The notes under the pieces: model-generated
Database searches by the model: none
The model's input: only the letters and a program-made list of their open reading frames with translations
Told to the model about the DNA's origin: nothing
In this document: positions 28,484-37,835 of the stretch, in pieces
How positions within the stretch are numbered: the first letter of the stretch is position 1
How the letters are laid out: the number at the start of each line of letters is the position of its first letter
Program-made: the position numbers and the translations under genes
Assembly: GCF_026625705.1 (NCBI RefSeq)
Contig: NZ_CP113059.1
Span: 3,968,001 to 4,032,000 of the forward strand
Origin: Pedobacter sp. SL55
GTDB taxonomy: Bacteria > Bacteroidota > Bacteroidia > Sphingobacteriales > Sphingobacteriaceae
Length of the DNA: 64,000 bases
Reading direction: 5' to 3'

Positions 28484-29251
28484 CTACCTAAATTGCTTCA
28501 TAAAACTTTTAATACTTTCTTCTAAGTTAGCTGCATCCATGTTTTTCACAAAAGCACTGCCTATAATGGCACCACTTGCGTACTGGGTAGCCGCATCGAA
28601 AGTTTTTTTATCAGAAATTCCAAAACCTATTACAAAAGGATTTTTTAACTGCATATCCACTACGCGTTTAAAATAAGCTGCCGAACGCTCTGAAACTGAC
28701 AAATTACCGCCAGTTGTTGCCGCAGAAGATACCAAGTAAATGAAGGAATTGCTCAATCCATCAATTTTACGAATGCGTTCTTCCGAAGTTTGCGGTGTTA
28801 CCAAAAAGATATTGCTCAATCCGTATTTTTCGAAAGTAGGCTGATACATTTCTTCGTATTCATACATCGGTAAATCTGGAATAATACAACCATCTATCCC
28901 TACTTCTTGGCACTTTTTACAAAACTCTTCTACACCATATTGCAGCACCACATTTACGTAGCCCATCAACAAAATTGGAATAGTTACTTTTTGGCGCAGT
29001 TCTTTTAATTGTTCAAATAAAACTGGCAAAGTCATGCCATTATCTAATGCTTCCTTGCTGCTTGCTTGTATTACTGGCCCATCGGCTACTGGATCTGAGT
29101 ATGGAAAACCAATTTCCAAAAAATCAGCTCCGCATTGCTGTAAAGTTTCAGCTATTTTTAAGGTATCTCCCAAATTAGGATAACCGGCTGTATAATATAT
29201 TGAAAGTAAACCTTTCTTTTGTTTTTCAAATAATTGTTGAAGTCTGTTCAT
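28484..29251 (-). CDS. trpA: Tryptophan synthase alpha subunit
   Basis: A 255-residue TIM-barrel enzyme that cleaves indole-3-glycerol phosphate to indole and glyceraldehyde 3-phosphate. The catalytic Glu is in DFLEIGFPYSDPVADGPVIQ (about residue 42) and the catalytic Asp in CIIPDLPMYEYEEM. The phosphate-binding part (FVIGFGISDKKTF ... GAIIGSAFV) is intact. It is the last gene of the trp unit, 75 bases after trpB, with which it forms the alpha2-beta2 complex. Confidence 0.96.
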   Translation of the reverse strand: MNRLQQLFEKQKKGLLSIYYTAGYPNLGDTLKIAETLQQCGADFLEIGFPYSDPVADGPVIQASSKEALDNGMTLPVLFEQLKELRQKVTIPILLMGYVNVVLQYGVEEFCKKCQEVGIDGCIIPDLPMYEYEEMYQPTFEKYGLSNIFLVTPQTSEERIRKIDGLSNSFIYLVSSAATTGGNLSVSERSAAYFKRVVDMQLKNPFVIGFGISDKKTFDAATQYASGAIIGSAFVKNMDAANLEESIKSFMKQFR

Positions 29252-29326
29252 TTTGTGCGTATTGCGTTAAGCGTATTGCGTTGAGCGTTTTTTCTGGTCG
29301 CCAAACGCTGTACGCTTTTCTCTCCA

Positions 29327-30508
29327 CTATAAATTAAAATATTTCATATAAGTTTCCATGTCTTTATCACCCCTACCCGAAAGACAAACCACCACATTTT
29401 CGCCACCTTTAAATTCCATTTTTTCTAGATAAGCCAAAGCGTGGGCACTTTCTATAGCCGGAATAATGCCTTCGTACTGCGTTAAAAGCAAACCTGCTTG
29501 CAAAGCTTCATCATCTGTTATGGAAGCATACAAACCTCTACCTGTTTTAAACAAATGTGCATGTTGCGGACCAATACCCGGGTAATCTAGCCCAGCAGAA
29601 ACCGAATGAGGTTCTACCACTTGTCCGTCTAAGGTTTGCATTAAAATGCTACGGCTACCGTGCAACACGCCTTCTTTGCCCAAAGTAGTGGTTGCTGCCG
29701 AAAACCCACTGCTTACTCCCTTACCCGCAGCTTCGATAGCGATTAGCTTTACGCTTTCATCGTTTATAAAATGATAGAACATGCCCATGGCATTGCTACC
29801 TCCGCCCACACAAGCCAATATATAATCCGCCAGTTCGTTGCCCGTTTGTTCTTTCAGTTGTTTTTTAGTTTCGAACGAGATGATGGATTGAAATTGCGCC
29901 ACCATATCTGGATAAGGATGCGGTCCAACCACCGAACCAATGATATAATGCGTATCTACTGGATTAGCGATCCAATCTCTCATGGCCTCGTTAGTAGCAT
30001 CTTTTAAGGTTTTACTACCCGATGTTGCAGGAACCACCTTTGCGCCTAGCATTTTCATACGGGCAACGTTTGGCGCTTGTCGTTTAATATCTACTTCGCC
30101 CATGTAAACTACGCATTCTAAGCCACGTAAGGCACAAACTGTAGCGGTTGCCACACCATGCTGACCAGCACCAGTTTCGGCAATGATGCGCTTTTTACCT
30201 AATTTCTCTGCCAGTAAAATTTGTCCGATGGTATTGTTGATTTTATGCGCACCGGTATGATTAAGATCTTCCCTTTTTAGGAAAATATTAGCTCCATATT
30301 TTTCTGATAACCGCTTAGCCAAATACAGCGGCGATGGACGACCAACATAATCTTTTAACAGTGCTTTAAACTCTTGCTGAAAAGCATCATCATCAATTAC
30401 TGCCTGATATTTTTGGCGCAGTTCTTCTACATTTGGATATAGCATTTCGGGAATGTAAGCACCACCAAAATCTCCGTAATAACCTCTTTCGTCTACAAAA
30501 TAATTCAT
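29327..30508 (-). CDS. trpB: Tryptophan synthase beta subunit
   Basis: A 393-residue PLP enzyme that joins indole and serine to make tryptophan. The PLP lysine is in [15 protein letters not shown] (about residue 83) and the phosphate-binding loop in [13 protein letters not shown] (about 230). The C-terminal cation-site segment ([12 protein letters not shown]) is present. Its length is normal for TrpB1. It is preceded by trpF and followed by trpA. Confidence 0.96.
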   Translation of the reverse strand: MNYFVDERGYYGDFGGAYIPEMLYPNVEELRQKYQAVIDDDAFQQEFKALLKDYVGRPSPLYLAKRLSEKYGANIFLKREDLNHTGAHKINNTIGQILLAEKLGKKRIIAETGAGQHGVATATVCALRGLECVVYMGEVDIKRQAPNVARMKMLGAKVVPATSGSKTLKDATNEAMRDWIANPVDTHYIIGSVVGPHPYPDMVAQFQSIISFETKKQLKEQTGNELADYILACVGGGSNAMGMFYHFINDESVKLIAIEAAGKGVSSGFSAATTTLGKEGVLHGSRSILMQTLDGQVVEPHSVSAGLDYPGIGPQHAHLFKTGRGLYASITDDEALQAGLLLTQYEGIIPAIESAHALAYLEKMEFKGGENVVVCLSGRGDKDMETYMKYFNL

Positions 30509-30536
30509 GTTTTATTTATTTCTCATCGCCTTTGGC

Positions 30537-31175
30537 TTAAGCCAACGATAATGAATTCAATTCTTTAAAAAACGCTTTCAATTTATCTACATCTTTCAAG
30601 CCTGGTTCTATTTCAAACTTACTATTGATGTCAACAGCATACAAACGCTCATCATTAATATCTTTGATTTGTTCGGCATGTTGCAAATCTATCCCTCCAC
30701 TTAAAAAGTAAGGCTTAACTAATGTGTAATTTTTCAATAATGTCCAATCGAAAACTTTGCCCGAACCACCGTGTGCAGGCGTTTGCGTATCGAACAAGAA
30801 ATAATTTACCACAGGTTCATAAGCTTGTAAAATGCTAAAATCAAAGCCAGTATGAACTCCAAAGGCTTTAATAACCTCAACCCCTGTTTGTTTTACTTGC
30901 TTACAAAAATCAACGGTTTCGTTTCCGTGCAACTGCACTGCTTTTAAATGATGTTTAGCCGCTAAAGCTTTCACGGTTTCCAAATCTTCATCTACAAAAA
31001 CACCAACTGTTTTAATTTGTTGCGGTACGTATTTAATCAGTTCGGCAGAAACTTCGCTAATGTATCTCGGCGAATTTTCGTAGAAGATGAAGCCCAAATA
31101 GTTGGGATGTAGATCGGCTACCGCAGCAATGTTAGCCGCCTGTTTCATTCCACAAACTTTGATTTTTAATTTCAT
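30537..31175 (-). CDS. trpF: Phosphoribosylanthranilate isomerase
   Basis: A 212-residue TIM-barrel isomerase of the tryptophan pathway. Seen are the catalytic Cys in LKIKVCGMKQAANI, the segment YLGFIFYENSPRYIS, VQLHGNETVDFCKQV, the catalytic Asp in FLFDTQTPAHGGSGKVFDW and the phosphate site FLSGGIDLQHAEQI. It is 28 bases upstream of trpB. In most relatives trpC precedes trpF; here a palindromic repeat and trpD come first. Confidence 0.94.
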   Translation of the reverse strand: MKLKIKVCGMKQAANIAAVADLHPNYLGFIFYENSPRYISEVSAELIKYVPQQIKTVGVFVDEDLETVKALAAKHHLKAVQLHGNETVDFCKQVKQTGVEVIKAFGVHTGFDFSILQAYEPVVNYFLFDTQTPAHGGSGKVFDWTLLKNYTLVKPYFLSGGIDLQHAEQIKDINDERLYAVDINSKFEIEPGLKDVDKLKAFFKELNSLSLA

Positions 31176-31189
31176 TTTATTTTTCTTGC

Positions 31190-31254
31190 CGTCATTGTGA
31201 GGTACGAAGCAATCTCCTTTTAGCTTTAAGATTGCTTCGTACCTCGCAATGACG
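31190..31254. repeat. REP-like palindromic element between trpD and trpF, copy 2
   Basis: Near-perfect 26-base arms (31190-31215 and 31229-31254; 25 of 26 positions pair) with a 13-base loop. The outer bases CGTCATTGTGAGG/CCTCGCAATGACG share the GTCATTnnGAG core of the other copies in this window. It starts 14 bases upstream of the trpF ATG and ends 2 bases from the trpD stop, so it will be transcribed within the operon and may affect relative expression. Confidence 0.8.
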
Positions 31255-31256
31255 AG

Positions 31257-32246
31257 TTAAACACTTACCAAATTCTTAAAACTTCCCAATGCTCTTTTGC
31301 TCGTCAATGATTCTTCTGCTTCGTAATAACAGTCTGCAAAACTTGCTTCTTGTTTAATAGTTTGTATGGCCAGAGCAGCATTACACAACACTACATTGTT
31401 TTGCGCATCGGTTGCCTTGCCTTGCAGTACATCCATAAATATTTTTGCTGATGACTCTATCGTATCTCCACCCTGTATTTCGCTCTCTTGCAATTGCTCA
31501 AAACCTAAATCAGCGACTTTTAGCAACGCTTCGCCTTTCTTAGTAAAAGTTTTAAAATCACAGGTTAAAGAAACTTCGTCAAAACCATCCACAGCATGCA
31601 CAATGCTATAATTTTTATCGGTTTGTTGATACAAATAAGCATAAATACGAGCCAGTTCTAAACTAAATACACCCACCATTTGGTTTTTCGGCTTCGCCGG
31701 ATTACACATTGGCCCCAACATATTAAAAAACGTTTTTACTCCTAATGCTTTACGTATAGGCGCAACGGTTTTCATTGCTGGGTTAAACAGAGGGGCGTGC
31801 AAGAAACAAATGCCTGCTTTATCTAAGCTTCGTTTCAATGCTGTCTCATCATTGGTAAAAGTATAACCCAAATACTCCATCACATTACTAGAACCACAAC
31901 CCGAAGACACCCCATAGTTACCATGTTTTGCCACTTGATAACCCGCCCCGGCCACCACAAAAGAGGCTAGCGTAGAAATATTGAAAGTATCCTTTCCATC
32001 GCCACCTGTACCGCAGAGGTCTATCAGTTCAAAATCAGAAAAATCTACTTTTAAGGCCAATTCCAACATCGCATCGCGAAAACCCTGCAACTCTTCTACA
32101 GTAATATTTCGCATACCATAAGCAGTAATAAAGGCTGCAATTTGCGTGGGGTTAAATCCTCCCAAAGCTATAGAAGTGAGTATTTTTTGAGCTTCGGCTC
32201 TGCTAAAAGTTTTATTTTCGAATAAATGGTTAAGTATCTTCTTCAT
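31257..32246 (-). CDS. trpD: Anthranilate phosphoribosyltransferase
   Basis: A 329-residue enzyme that transfers phosphoribose from PRPP to anthranilate. Seen are the PRPP-binding GTGGDGKDTFNIST (about residues 80-93), KHGNYGVSSGCGSSNVMEYLGY, and the anthranilate-channel segment LHAPLFNPAMKTVAPIRKALGVKTFFNMLGPMCNPA (divided here at about 175-210). It is the first structural gene behind the trp leader; the start lies 54 bases after the attenuator hairpin. No trpG fusion is present. Confidence 0.95.
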   Translation of the reverse strand: MKKILNHLFENKTFSRAEAQKILTSIALGGFNPTQIAAFITAYGMRNITVEELQGFRDAMLELALKVDFSDFELIDLCGTGGDGKDTFNISTLASFVVAGAGYQVAKHGNYGVSSGCGSSNVMEYLGYTFTNDETALKRSLDKAGICFLHAPLFNPAMKTVAPIRKALGVKTFFNMLGPMCNPAKPKNQMVGVFSLELARIYAYLYQQTDKNYSIVHAVDGFDEVSLTCDFKTFTKKGEALLKVADLGFEQLQESEIQGGDTIESSAKIFMDVLQGKATDAQNNVVLCNAALAIQTIKQEASFADCYYEAEESLTSKRALGSFKNLVSV

Positions 32247-32299
32247 TTATTTAATTATTCTTAAAGGTTTTTTCTAGGTAAGTTGGCTATAATGTATAA

Positions 32300-32326
32300 C
32301 AAAAAAGGTTGCCTCATCAGCAACCT
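32300..32326 (-). terminator. trp attenuator terminator
   Basis: On the minus strand the stem AGGTTGC (32326-32320), loop TGATGAG, stem GCAACCT (32312-32306) is followed by T5-6 (32305-32300). It lies between the leader peptide and trpD. A competing 8-pair helix, AACCTTTT (32364-32357) with AAGAGGTT (32329-32322), shares the terminator's first arm, so the two folds exclude each other. Confidence 0.88.
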
Positions 32327-32367
32327 CTTCAAATATTTTTAAAAAAATAAACGTACAAAAGGTTACA

Positions 32368-32421
32368 TCACGCTATTGCGTTATGCCACCACCAAATTGT
32401 ATTTACGTTTAATGTTCTCAT
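32368..32421 (-). CDS. trpL: trp operon leader peptide with three tandem Trp codons
   Basis: A 17-residue minus-strand reading frame, MRTLNVNTIWWWHNAIA, with three successive TGG codons (32394-32386) and a TGA stop at 32370-32368. It starts 9 bases after a good promoter and is followed by the antiterminator and terminator segments. Ribosomes stalling at the Trp codons when charged tRNA-Trp is scarce would favour the antiterminator and let transcription continue into trpD. Leaders of this kind are known in Bacteroidetes (the Rfam class called Bacteroid-trp, from memory); I have not searched for a match. Confidence 0.9.
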   Translation of the reverse strand: MRTLNVNTIWWWHNAIA

Positions 32422-32429
32422 TCCGTTAG

Positions 32430-32460
32430 CAAATATGTAATTGTTTTTTTTTAAATGCAA
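32430..32460 (-). promoter_or_regulatory. Promoter of the trp leader
   Basis: The minus strand reads TTG (32460-32458), 20 bases, CATATTTG (32437-32430), one mismatch from TAnnTTTG. Transcription would begin about at the leader ATG, so the leader mRNA has almost no 5' untranslated part. Confidence 0.6.
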
Positions 32461-32530
32461 CACTGATTTTATTTTTTATGTAATCTTTTTCTCAAAAAAA
32501 TAATTTTCGAGCAGAAAAAATGCGCAAAAA

Positions 32531-34507
32531 TTAAATCTTTTCTATAAATCCCTTCATAGTAAAAGAAAATGTGGTACCATTGCCCACTGTACTATCTATA
32601 GTTAATTCGCCACCATTAGCTAAAATAAATTCTCTACAAATAATTAACCCCAAGCTTGTCCCTTCCTCCGAAGAAGTACCTTTGGTACCAGTAGCAGACA
32701 ATTTAAAGAGTTCTTTAATTCGCTCTTCGCTAATTCCAACTCCATTATCTTTTACACTAAATTTAACCATGCCATCATTAAGCATTTTAGCTTTTAGCAC
32801 TACTGTTCCTTCGTTCTCGGTAAATTTAATGGCATTGGCCACCAAGTTTCTAATGATAAAATCAAAATGATCAGAATCTGCTTTAAGTATCAAATTTGGT
32901 GGTACTTCAACTGCTACCTGTATGTGTTTCTGTTCTGCCGCCCCCTTTAGCAACGCTATATTTTTATGAATGTTGGTGATGGGATGAAATTCTGAAATAT
33001 TTAATCGAACGCCTTTAATTTGCATCTGTCCCCACTTCAAAAGCTTGTCTAAAACTTCTAAACTGCTTCCGCAATGCGCTAACAACCTGCTTACCATTTG
33101 GTATTGCGTTTTATCATCTAACTCATTGTCTCCAATTAGCTTTAAAATACTGATGGTAGATACCAATGGCGAACGAATATCATGTGCTACGATAGAAAAA
33201 AACTTATCTTTTAATTCGTTGCTTTCTGCCAGCCCGCTATTTGCCTTGGTTAACAGCTTATTGAGATGCTTAGAACGTAAATAAAAAACTAGCGTAACAA
33301 CGAGTACCAAAAAAATAACGATAGCCACTAAAACTAGGATATTTCTAAGGAGACGTTGTTCTTTATCTTTTATGGTAAGTTCATTTAACTGGGCTTTAGA
33401 CTTTTCGAGCTCAAAAGCAAATTCTAAACTAGCAACCTGCTTCATCATATCGGTATAAAACACCTTATCGGCAAGTTCGTTACGCTGCTCTCTGTAAGCA
33501 AGGGCTTGTGATAAATTTCCTTTACTTTTGTATAAATCTCCGAGTTTATCTAAAGCAGTAATTTGCTGGCGATACATTTTATGTTTTTCGGCAATTGCCA
33601 AAGCTTTTTGCAGCAAAATTATTGCACTATCTGGTTTGGTTTTAACATACACCTCCGAAAGCTCTATTAACGTAAATTGCTCCCTAAGTACGTTTTTAAT
33701 TTGTTTGGTAAACTCCAATGCCTTATGATAAACGCTAATGGCATCTTTAGTTCTACCGCTTTTAAAATAGGTTGCCGCCAATTGCACCAACAAACTTATT
33801 TTTAAGCCATTAAACTCTACCCTGTTACTCTTAGAAAGCCCCTTGTTGATATAATTTATGGCTTTATTGTAATCTCCTTTTTTAGTATAAACTTGGCCAT
33901 AATTGATATACATATTTAAGGATAAATTAGATAAAGGAATTTGCTTATCTATAGCCTCTGCCATACGGAGGTTACTCAGGGCATTCTCATATTCGCCTAA
34001 ATTGTAATAGGTTTCGGCAAATACCACCCTACCTTCTAACATCCCCGGTTTATGGTTATTTTTTTCGCTGATGTTAAGAGCGTCCATAAAGTAAGCCAGT
34101 GCCTTGTCGTAATTGCCTTTGCGTTTTTCTACCACACCCAGCCTAACCAACGTAGCGGCAAGCCCTATGTCATCGTTATTATCCCGGTAAATTGCTTCTG
34201 CTTGCAGGTATTTCTCTCTAGATTCTCGATATCGGGTGGCATTATCATCTATCATTCCGTATTGGTTCAGCAAAGCTGCCTTTCCCAATTCGTCTTTTTG
34301 TGCATCGGCTTTTTTTAAACCTTGCTTTACATAAAAAAGTGCAGAATCTGGATTAAGATACCTATAGTATTTTATAACGCGGATGTAATCTTCGCTAGTA
34401 TTTAATGCTTTTGATGGCCTTTGGCCAAAAACGCTAAATGAGAAAAGCAGATTTATTGACCAAATAGTAAGCAAAACGAAAAGCGTGTTGTGCCTATATT
34501 TTCTCAT
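32531..34507 (-). CDS. TPR-containing sensor histidine kinase
   Basis: A 658-residue membrane kinase. Order: signal peptide (ending SVFGQ), six or more tetratricopeptide repeats in the periplasm (about 40-350: for example GNYDKALAYFMDALNIS, GEYENALSNLRMAEAI, GDYNKAINYINKGLS), a coiled coil, one transmembrane helix (about 388-408, NILVLVAIVIFLVLVVTLVFYL), HisKA with the phospho-acceptor His in FFSIVAHDIRSPLVS (about residue 444), and HATPase (NLVANAIKFTENEG; VKDNGVGISEERI; GTSLGLIICREFI). The response regulator partner is not next to it. It begins at the last base of the SDR gene upstream, so the two are probably cotranscribed. Confidence 0.93.
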   Translation of the reverse strand: MRKYRHNTLFVLLTIWSINLLFSFSVFGQRPSKALNTSEDYIRVIKYYRYLNPDSALFYVKQGLKKADAQKDELGKAALLNQYGMIDDNATRYRESREKYLQAEAIYRDNNDDIGLAATLVRLGVVEKRKGNYDKALAYFMDALNISEKNNHKPGMLEGRVVFAETYYNLGEYENALSNLRMAEAIDKQIPLSNLSLNMYINYGQVYTKKGDYNKAINYINKGLSKSNRVEFNGLKISLLVQLAATYFKSGRTKDAISVYHKALEFTKQIKNVLREQFTLIELSEVYVKTKPDSAIILLQKALAIAEKHKMYRQQITALDKLGDLYKSKGNLSQALAYREQRNELADKVFYTDMMKQVASLEFAFELEKSKAQLNELTIKDKEQRLLRNILVLVAIVIFLVLVVTLVFYLRSKHLNKLLTKANSGLAESNELKDKFFSIVAHDIRSPLVSTISILKLIGDNELDDKTQYQMVSRLLAHCGSSLEVLDKLLKWGQMQIKGVRLNISEFHPITNIHKNIALLKGAAEQKHIQVAVEVPPNLILKADSDHFDFIIRNLVANAIKFTENEGTVVLKAKMLNDGMVKFSVKDNGVGISEERIKELFKLSATGTKGTSSEEGTSLGLIICREFILANGGELTIDSTVGNGTTFSFTMKGFIEKI

Positions 34508-35322
34508 TACCTAATTAATGGGTTCTTTTCTTTTGTAAACAAGTCAAAAACCTTTTTGTCGGCAAATGCCGGAAATAATTTATTTACCCAAACGGCAAGC
34601 TTACCTTGACGGGTCATAATTAATGTTCTTTTTCGCTGTGTTATACCGTCGCAAATTCTTGCTGCCACTTCTTCGGCGCTCATCATTTTTCCTTCCTCCA
34701 TACTGGTTTCGCCATGCGCTTGCCCATCTTTAGAAAGGGCCGCAACGCGGATGTTGGAAGTAGTAAACCCAGGGCAGGCCACCATTACATGAACACCTGT
34801 TTTTAGCAATTCGGTACGTAGGCATTCCATAAAACCGTTCATCGCAAATTTAGAAGAAGAATAACCTGTACGACCTGGCAAACCTCGATAACCCGCTATA
34901 GAAGAAACAGAAACGATGCTTCCAGTAGTTTTTAAAATTTCGGGCAAGGCGTACTTGGTACAGTACACGGTTCCCCAAAAATTCACATCCATTAGGTTTT
35001 TAAGCACCGAAAGCTCTACATCCTTAAATAAAGCCCGCATAGATAAACCTGCGTTGTTTATTAATATGTCTATTTTGCCAAAAGTTAAAGTAGCTTGGTC
35101 AATCAGCGCTTTACAATCTGCCTCGCTGCTAACATCTGCTTGTACTGCTAAAGCACTAATATTGTATTTTTGTTGCAGTTCGGCTGTAATTTCGCATAGG
35201 GTTACGTATTGCCTTGCCCCCAAAACCACATTGGCTCCCCTTTTTGCCATTTCTTCGGCAAGCGCCTTACCAATACCAGACGATGCACCCGTAATTACAA
35301 CAACTTTATCTTTCAAACTCAT
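34507..35322 (-). CDS. Short-chain dehydrogenase/reductase
   Basis: A 271-residue classical SDR with the NAD(P) loop VVITGASSGIGKALAEEMAKRG (cut here: TGASSGIGKAL at about 10-20), NNAGLSMRALF, the catalytic Ser in VSVSSIAGYRGLPG and the YxxxK pair in GYSSSKFAMNGF. The Arg-rich 'GARQ' segment after strand 2 suggests NADP preference. A C-terminal tail of about 40 residues resembles the DHRS7-like branch. Substrate unknown. It directly precedes the histidine kinase (one-base overlap). Confidence 0.92.
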   Translation of the reverse strand: MSLKDKVVVITGASSGIGKALAEEMAKRGANVVLGARQYVTLCEITAELQQKYNISALAVQADVSSEADCKALIDQATLTFGKIDILINNAGLSMRALFKDVELSVLKNLMDVNFWGTVYCTKYALPEILKTTGSIVSVSSIAGYRGLPGRTGYSSSKFAMNGFMECLRTELLKTGVHVMVACPGFTTSNIRVAALSKDGQAHGETSMEEGKMMSAEEVAARICDGITQRKRTLIMTRQGKLAVWVNKLFPAFADKKVFDLFTKEKNPLIR

Positions 35323-35402
35323 AATTTACTTTATTAAAGTGTTTTCATTTGTGTTTGTTATGTTTTTAGTGGGCAAATGGAGCTTAATATAATTAAATTT
35401 GG

Positions 35403-36020
35403 TCATTTAATCATAGACGGTTCATAGGGTACACGAGTAATAATAGATCTTCCTAAAGTTACCTCATCGGCATATTCCAGTTCTCCACCAAAGGCAATGC
35501 CTCTGGCAATAGTGGTAATAGGAATGTTAAAATCTTTTAGTTTTTTATGGAGATAGAATAAGGTAGTATCGCCTTCCATATTAGCGCTCAAAGCTAAGAT
35601 TATTTCTTTAACCTCGCCTTCTTTTACTCGCTCTACAAGAGTTCCTATATGCAAATCTGACGGGCCTATACCATCCATTGGCGAAATTAGCCCACCCAAA
35701 ACGTGGTAAACCCCAAAATATTGATTGGTGTTTTCAATAGCCATTACATCGCGGGTATCTTCTACCACACAAATCACTTCTTTCTCCCTTTTTATGGCTG
35801 CGCAAATACTACAGGTATCAAAATCTGATATGTTATGGCAAACTACGCAGTTTTTGATTTCGCTTTTTAGCTTTATCAAGGTGTTTCCAAATTGCGCTAC
35901 TTCGCTTTGCTCTTTGTTTAAGAGATACAGAACCAGTCGTAAAGCAGTTTTTTGGCCAATACCCGGCAGTTTACCAAATTCGTTAACTGCATCTTCGAGC
36001 AGCTTGGAAGAAAAATTCAT
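35403..36020 (-). CDS. recR: Recombination mediator RecR
   Basis: A 205-residue RecR. It has the helix-hairpin-helix ([20 protein letters not shown]), the four-Cys zinc finger ([16 protein letters not shown], about 57-72) and the Toprim domain ([20 protein letters not shown] ... [15 protein letters not shown]). With RecO and RecF it loads RecA on gapped DNA. Single gene, divergent from the sodium/solute symporter. Confidence 0.96.
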   Translation of the reverse strand: MNFSSKLLEDAVNEFGKLPGIGQKTALRLVLYLLNKEQSEVAQFGNTLIKLKSEIKNCVVCHNISDFDTCSICAAIKREKEVICVVEDTRDVMAIENTNQYFGVYHVLGGLISPMDGIGPSDLHIGTLVERVKEGEVKEIILALSANMEGDTTLFYLHKKLKDFNIPITTIARGIAFGGELEYADEVTLGRSIITRVPYEPSMIK

Positions 36021-36242
36021 GGTACAAATTTATTAGTTATTTGCCACAGATGCACGGATTATTTAAATCTCTTACCATAGAACTTAACTATCTAAAAATC
36101 AACAACAAATTAATTAAACACTATAACTAACCACCTTAATTAAGTGAGCTTTGAACAAAACCGAACGTGTAGCCTTAAAAAATTGCACTCAATTACAGTT
36201 GCAACTCAAACACTTTTACTTATTTTCATTAAATTTTATTCT

Positions 36243-36293
36243 TTTTAGCAAGCAATTTGCAAGTTTTAGCAAGTTTTTGCTACTTTTAGCAAC
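36243..36293. repeat. Tandem 10-11-base repeats before the symporter gene
   Basis: Five adjoining units about one helical turn long: TTTTAGCAAG (36243-36252), then a CAATTTGCAAG unit, TTTTAGCAAG (36264-36273), TTTTTGCTAC and TTTTAGCAAC (36284-36293). The unit TTTTAGCAA recurs every 20-21 bases. The block ends 18 bases before the symporter ATG at 36312 and includes a weak -7 element (TACTTTTA at 36281). The remaining part of 36021-36242 is AT-rich and shows nothing else. Confidence 0.6.
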
Positions 36294-36311
36294 AAATCAA
36301 ATCAAACTACT

Positions 36312-37820
36312 ATGAGTCCATCCATTCTATTGTGTTTTTTAATAGGTTATTTTGCCGTCCTCATCATCATTGCATTTGCAACTTCAAGAAAGTCATCAGA
36401 TAATTCCACTTTCTTTTTAGCTAACAAAAACTCTAAATGGTATTTGGTAGCTTTTGGTATGATTGGTACAGCTTTGTCTGGAGTAACTTTTATCTCCGTT
36501 CCTGGCGAAGTTGGTGCCCCCGCAGGCAACCAATTTCAGTATTTTCAGTTTGTTTTAGGAAATGCTGTTGGTTTTATCATTATTGCAACGGTACTGTTAC
36601 CGCTGTATTATAGAATGAATTTAACATCCATTTATAGCTACATAGAGCAGCGATTAGGCTATTACAGCTACAAAACATCGGCATTTATATTTCTAGTTAG
36701 CAGAACCTTGGGCTCTGCCACAAGATTATATCTGGTAGTTATTGTATTGCAACGTTTTATTTTCGATAATTATGGTGTACCCTTTTGGGCAACAGTATTG
36801 ATCTCTTTGGGCTTAATTTGGTCGTACACTTTTAAAGGAGGATTAAAAACCATCATCATTACCGATACGCTGCAAACGTTTTTCTTAGTGCTTTCGGTAT
36901 TCTTAACACTATATTTTGTAACTGATAGCCTAAATTTGAGTATCGGGCAAGCATTCGAAACCATCAAAAACAGCAGTTATTCTAAAATCTTTTTCTTCGA
37001 AGATTTCTTGTCGAGCAAGTTCTATTTCAGTAAACAATTTATTGGAGGTGTTTTTGTAACCATTGCCATGACCGGGCTAGATCAAGATTTGATGCAGAAA
37101 AACCTGAGCATGAAAACCATTGGCGAAGCACAAAAGAACATGTTTACCTTTACTGGTATATTTGTGGTGCTAAATATTTTCTTTTTAAGCGTAGGTGCTT
37201 TACTTTACATTTTTGCTACTAAAAACGGCATCGCAATTCCTTTAGATCATGTTACAGGCAATCCTAGAACCGACCTTTTGTTCCCTGAAATTGCATTAAA
37301 CCACTTAACCACCATACCGGCAATTGTATTTATGCTGGGTCTAACAGCGGCAACATTTGCCACAACAGACAGTGCCTTAACTGCCTTAACAACTTCTTTC
37401 TGTGTAGATTTTTTAGGCATGAATAAGAAAGAAAATGCAGAGAAACCAGATGCCGTTAAGAAAAGACATACCGTGCACATTGCTTTCTCCATATTAATGT
37501 TTTTGGTAATTTTAATGATCAATGCACTAAACAGCTCATCGGTAGTGAGTTTAATTTTCTTAATTGCTTCTTATACCTACGGACCATTGTTGGGGCTGTA
37601 TTCGTTTGGCTTATTTGTAAAATCGCGTGGCCTACACGATAAGTTGGTTCCAATTGTTTGTATTGTGGCTCCTGTTATTTGTTATTTAGTTGCCAGCAAT
37701 GCGGAAAAGCTTTTAGGAGGATATGTTTTTAGTGTAGAACTGATTTTAATAAACGGATTCATTACTTTTATGGGATTATTGCTGATTTCAAAGAAAACAG
37801 ATCAGCAAACTAGATTTTAA
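36312..37820 (+). CDS. Sodium:solute symporter (SSS family)
   Basis: A 502-residue transporter with 13 or so transmembrane helices, of the SSS family. Landmarks are FFLANKNSKWYLVAFGMIGTALSGVTFISVPG (residues about 37-67), NLTSIYSYIEQRLGYYS, GGLKTIIITDTLQTFF, TGLDQDLMQKNLSMKT and AATFATTDSALTALTTSFCVDFLG, the sodium-site helix. The solute is unknown; this branch is often annotated as sialic-acid or nucleoside-related without proof. It is followed after 15 bases by the LOG-family gene. Confidence 0.92.
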   Translation: MSPSILLCFLIGYFAVLIIIAFATSRKSSDNSTFFLANKNSKWYLVAFGMIGTALSGVTFISVPGEVGAPAGNQFQYFQFVLGNAVGFIIIATVLLPLYYRMNLTSIYSYIEQRLGYYSYKTSAFIFLVSRTLGSATRLYLVVIVLQRFIFDNYGVPFWATVLISLGLIWSYTFKGGLKTIIITDTLQTFFLVLSVFLTLYFVTDSLNLSIGQAFETIKNSSYSKIFFFEDFLSSKFYFSKQFIGGVFVTIAMTGLDQDLMQKNLSMKTIGEAQKNMFTFTGIFVVLNIFFLSVGALLYIFATKNGIAIPLDHVTGNPRTDLLFPEIALNHLTTIPAIVFMLGLTAATFATTDSALTALTTSFCVDFLGMNKKENAEKPDAVKKRHTVHIAFSILMFLVILMINALNSSSVVSLIFLIASYTYGPLLGLYSFGLFVKSRGLHDKLVPIVCIVAPVICYLVASNAEKLLGGYVFSVELILINGFITFMGLLLISKKTDQQTRF

Positions 37821-37835
37821 TCCTAATATTAATCT

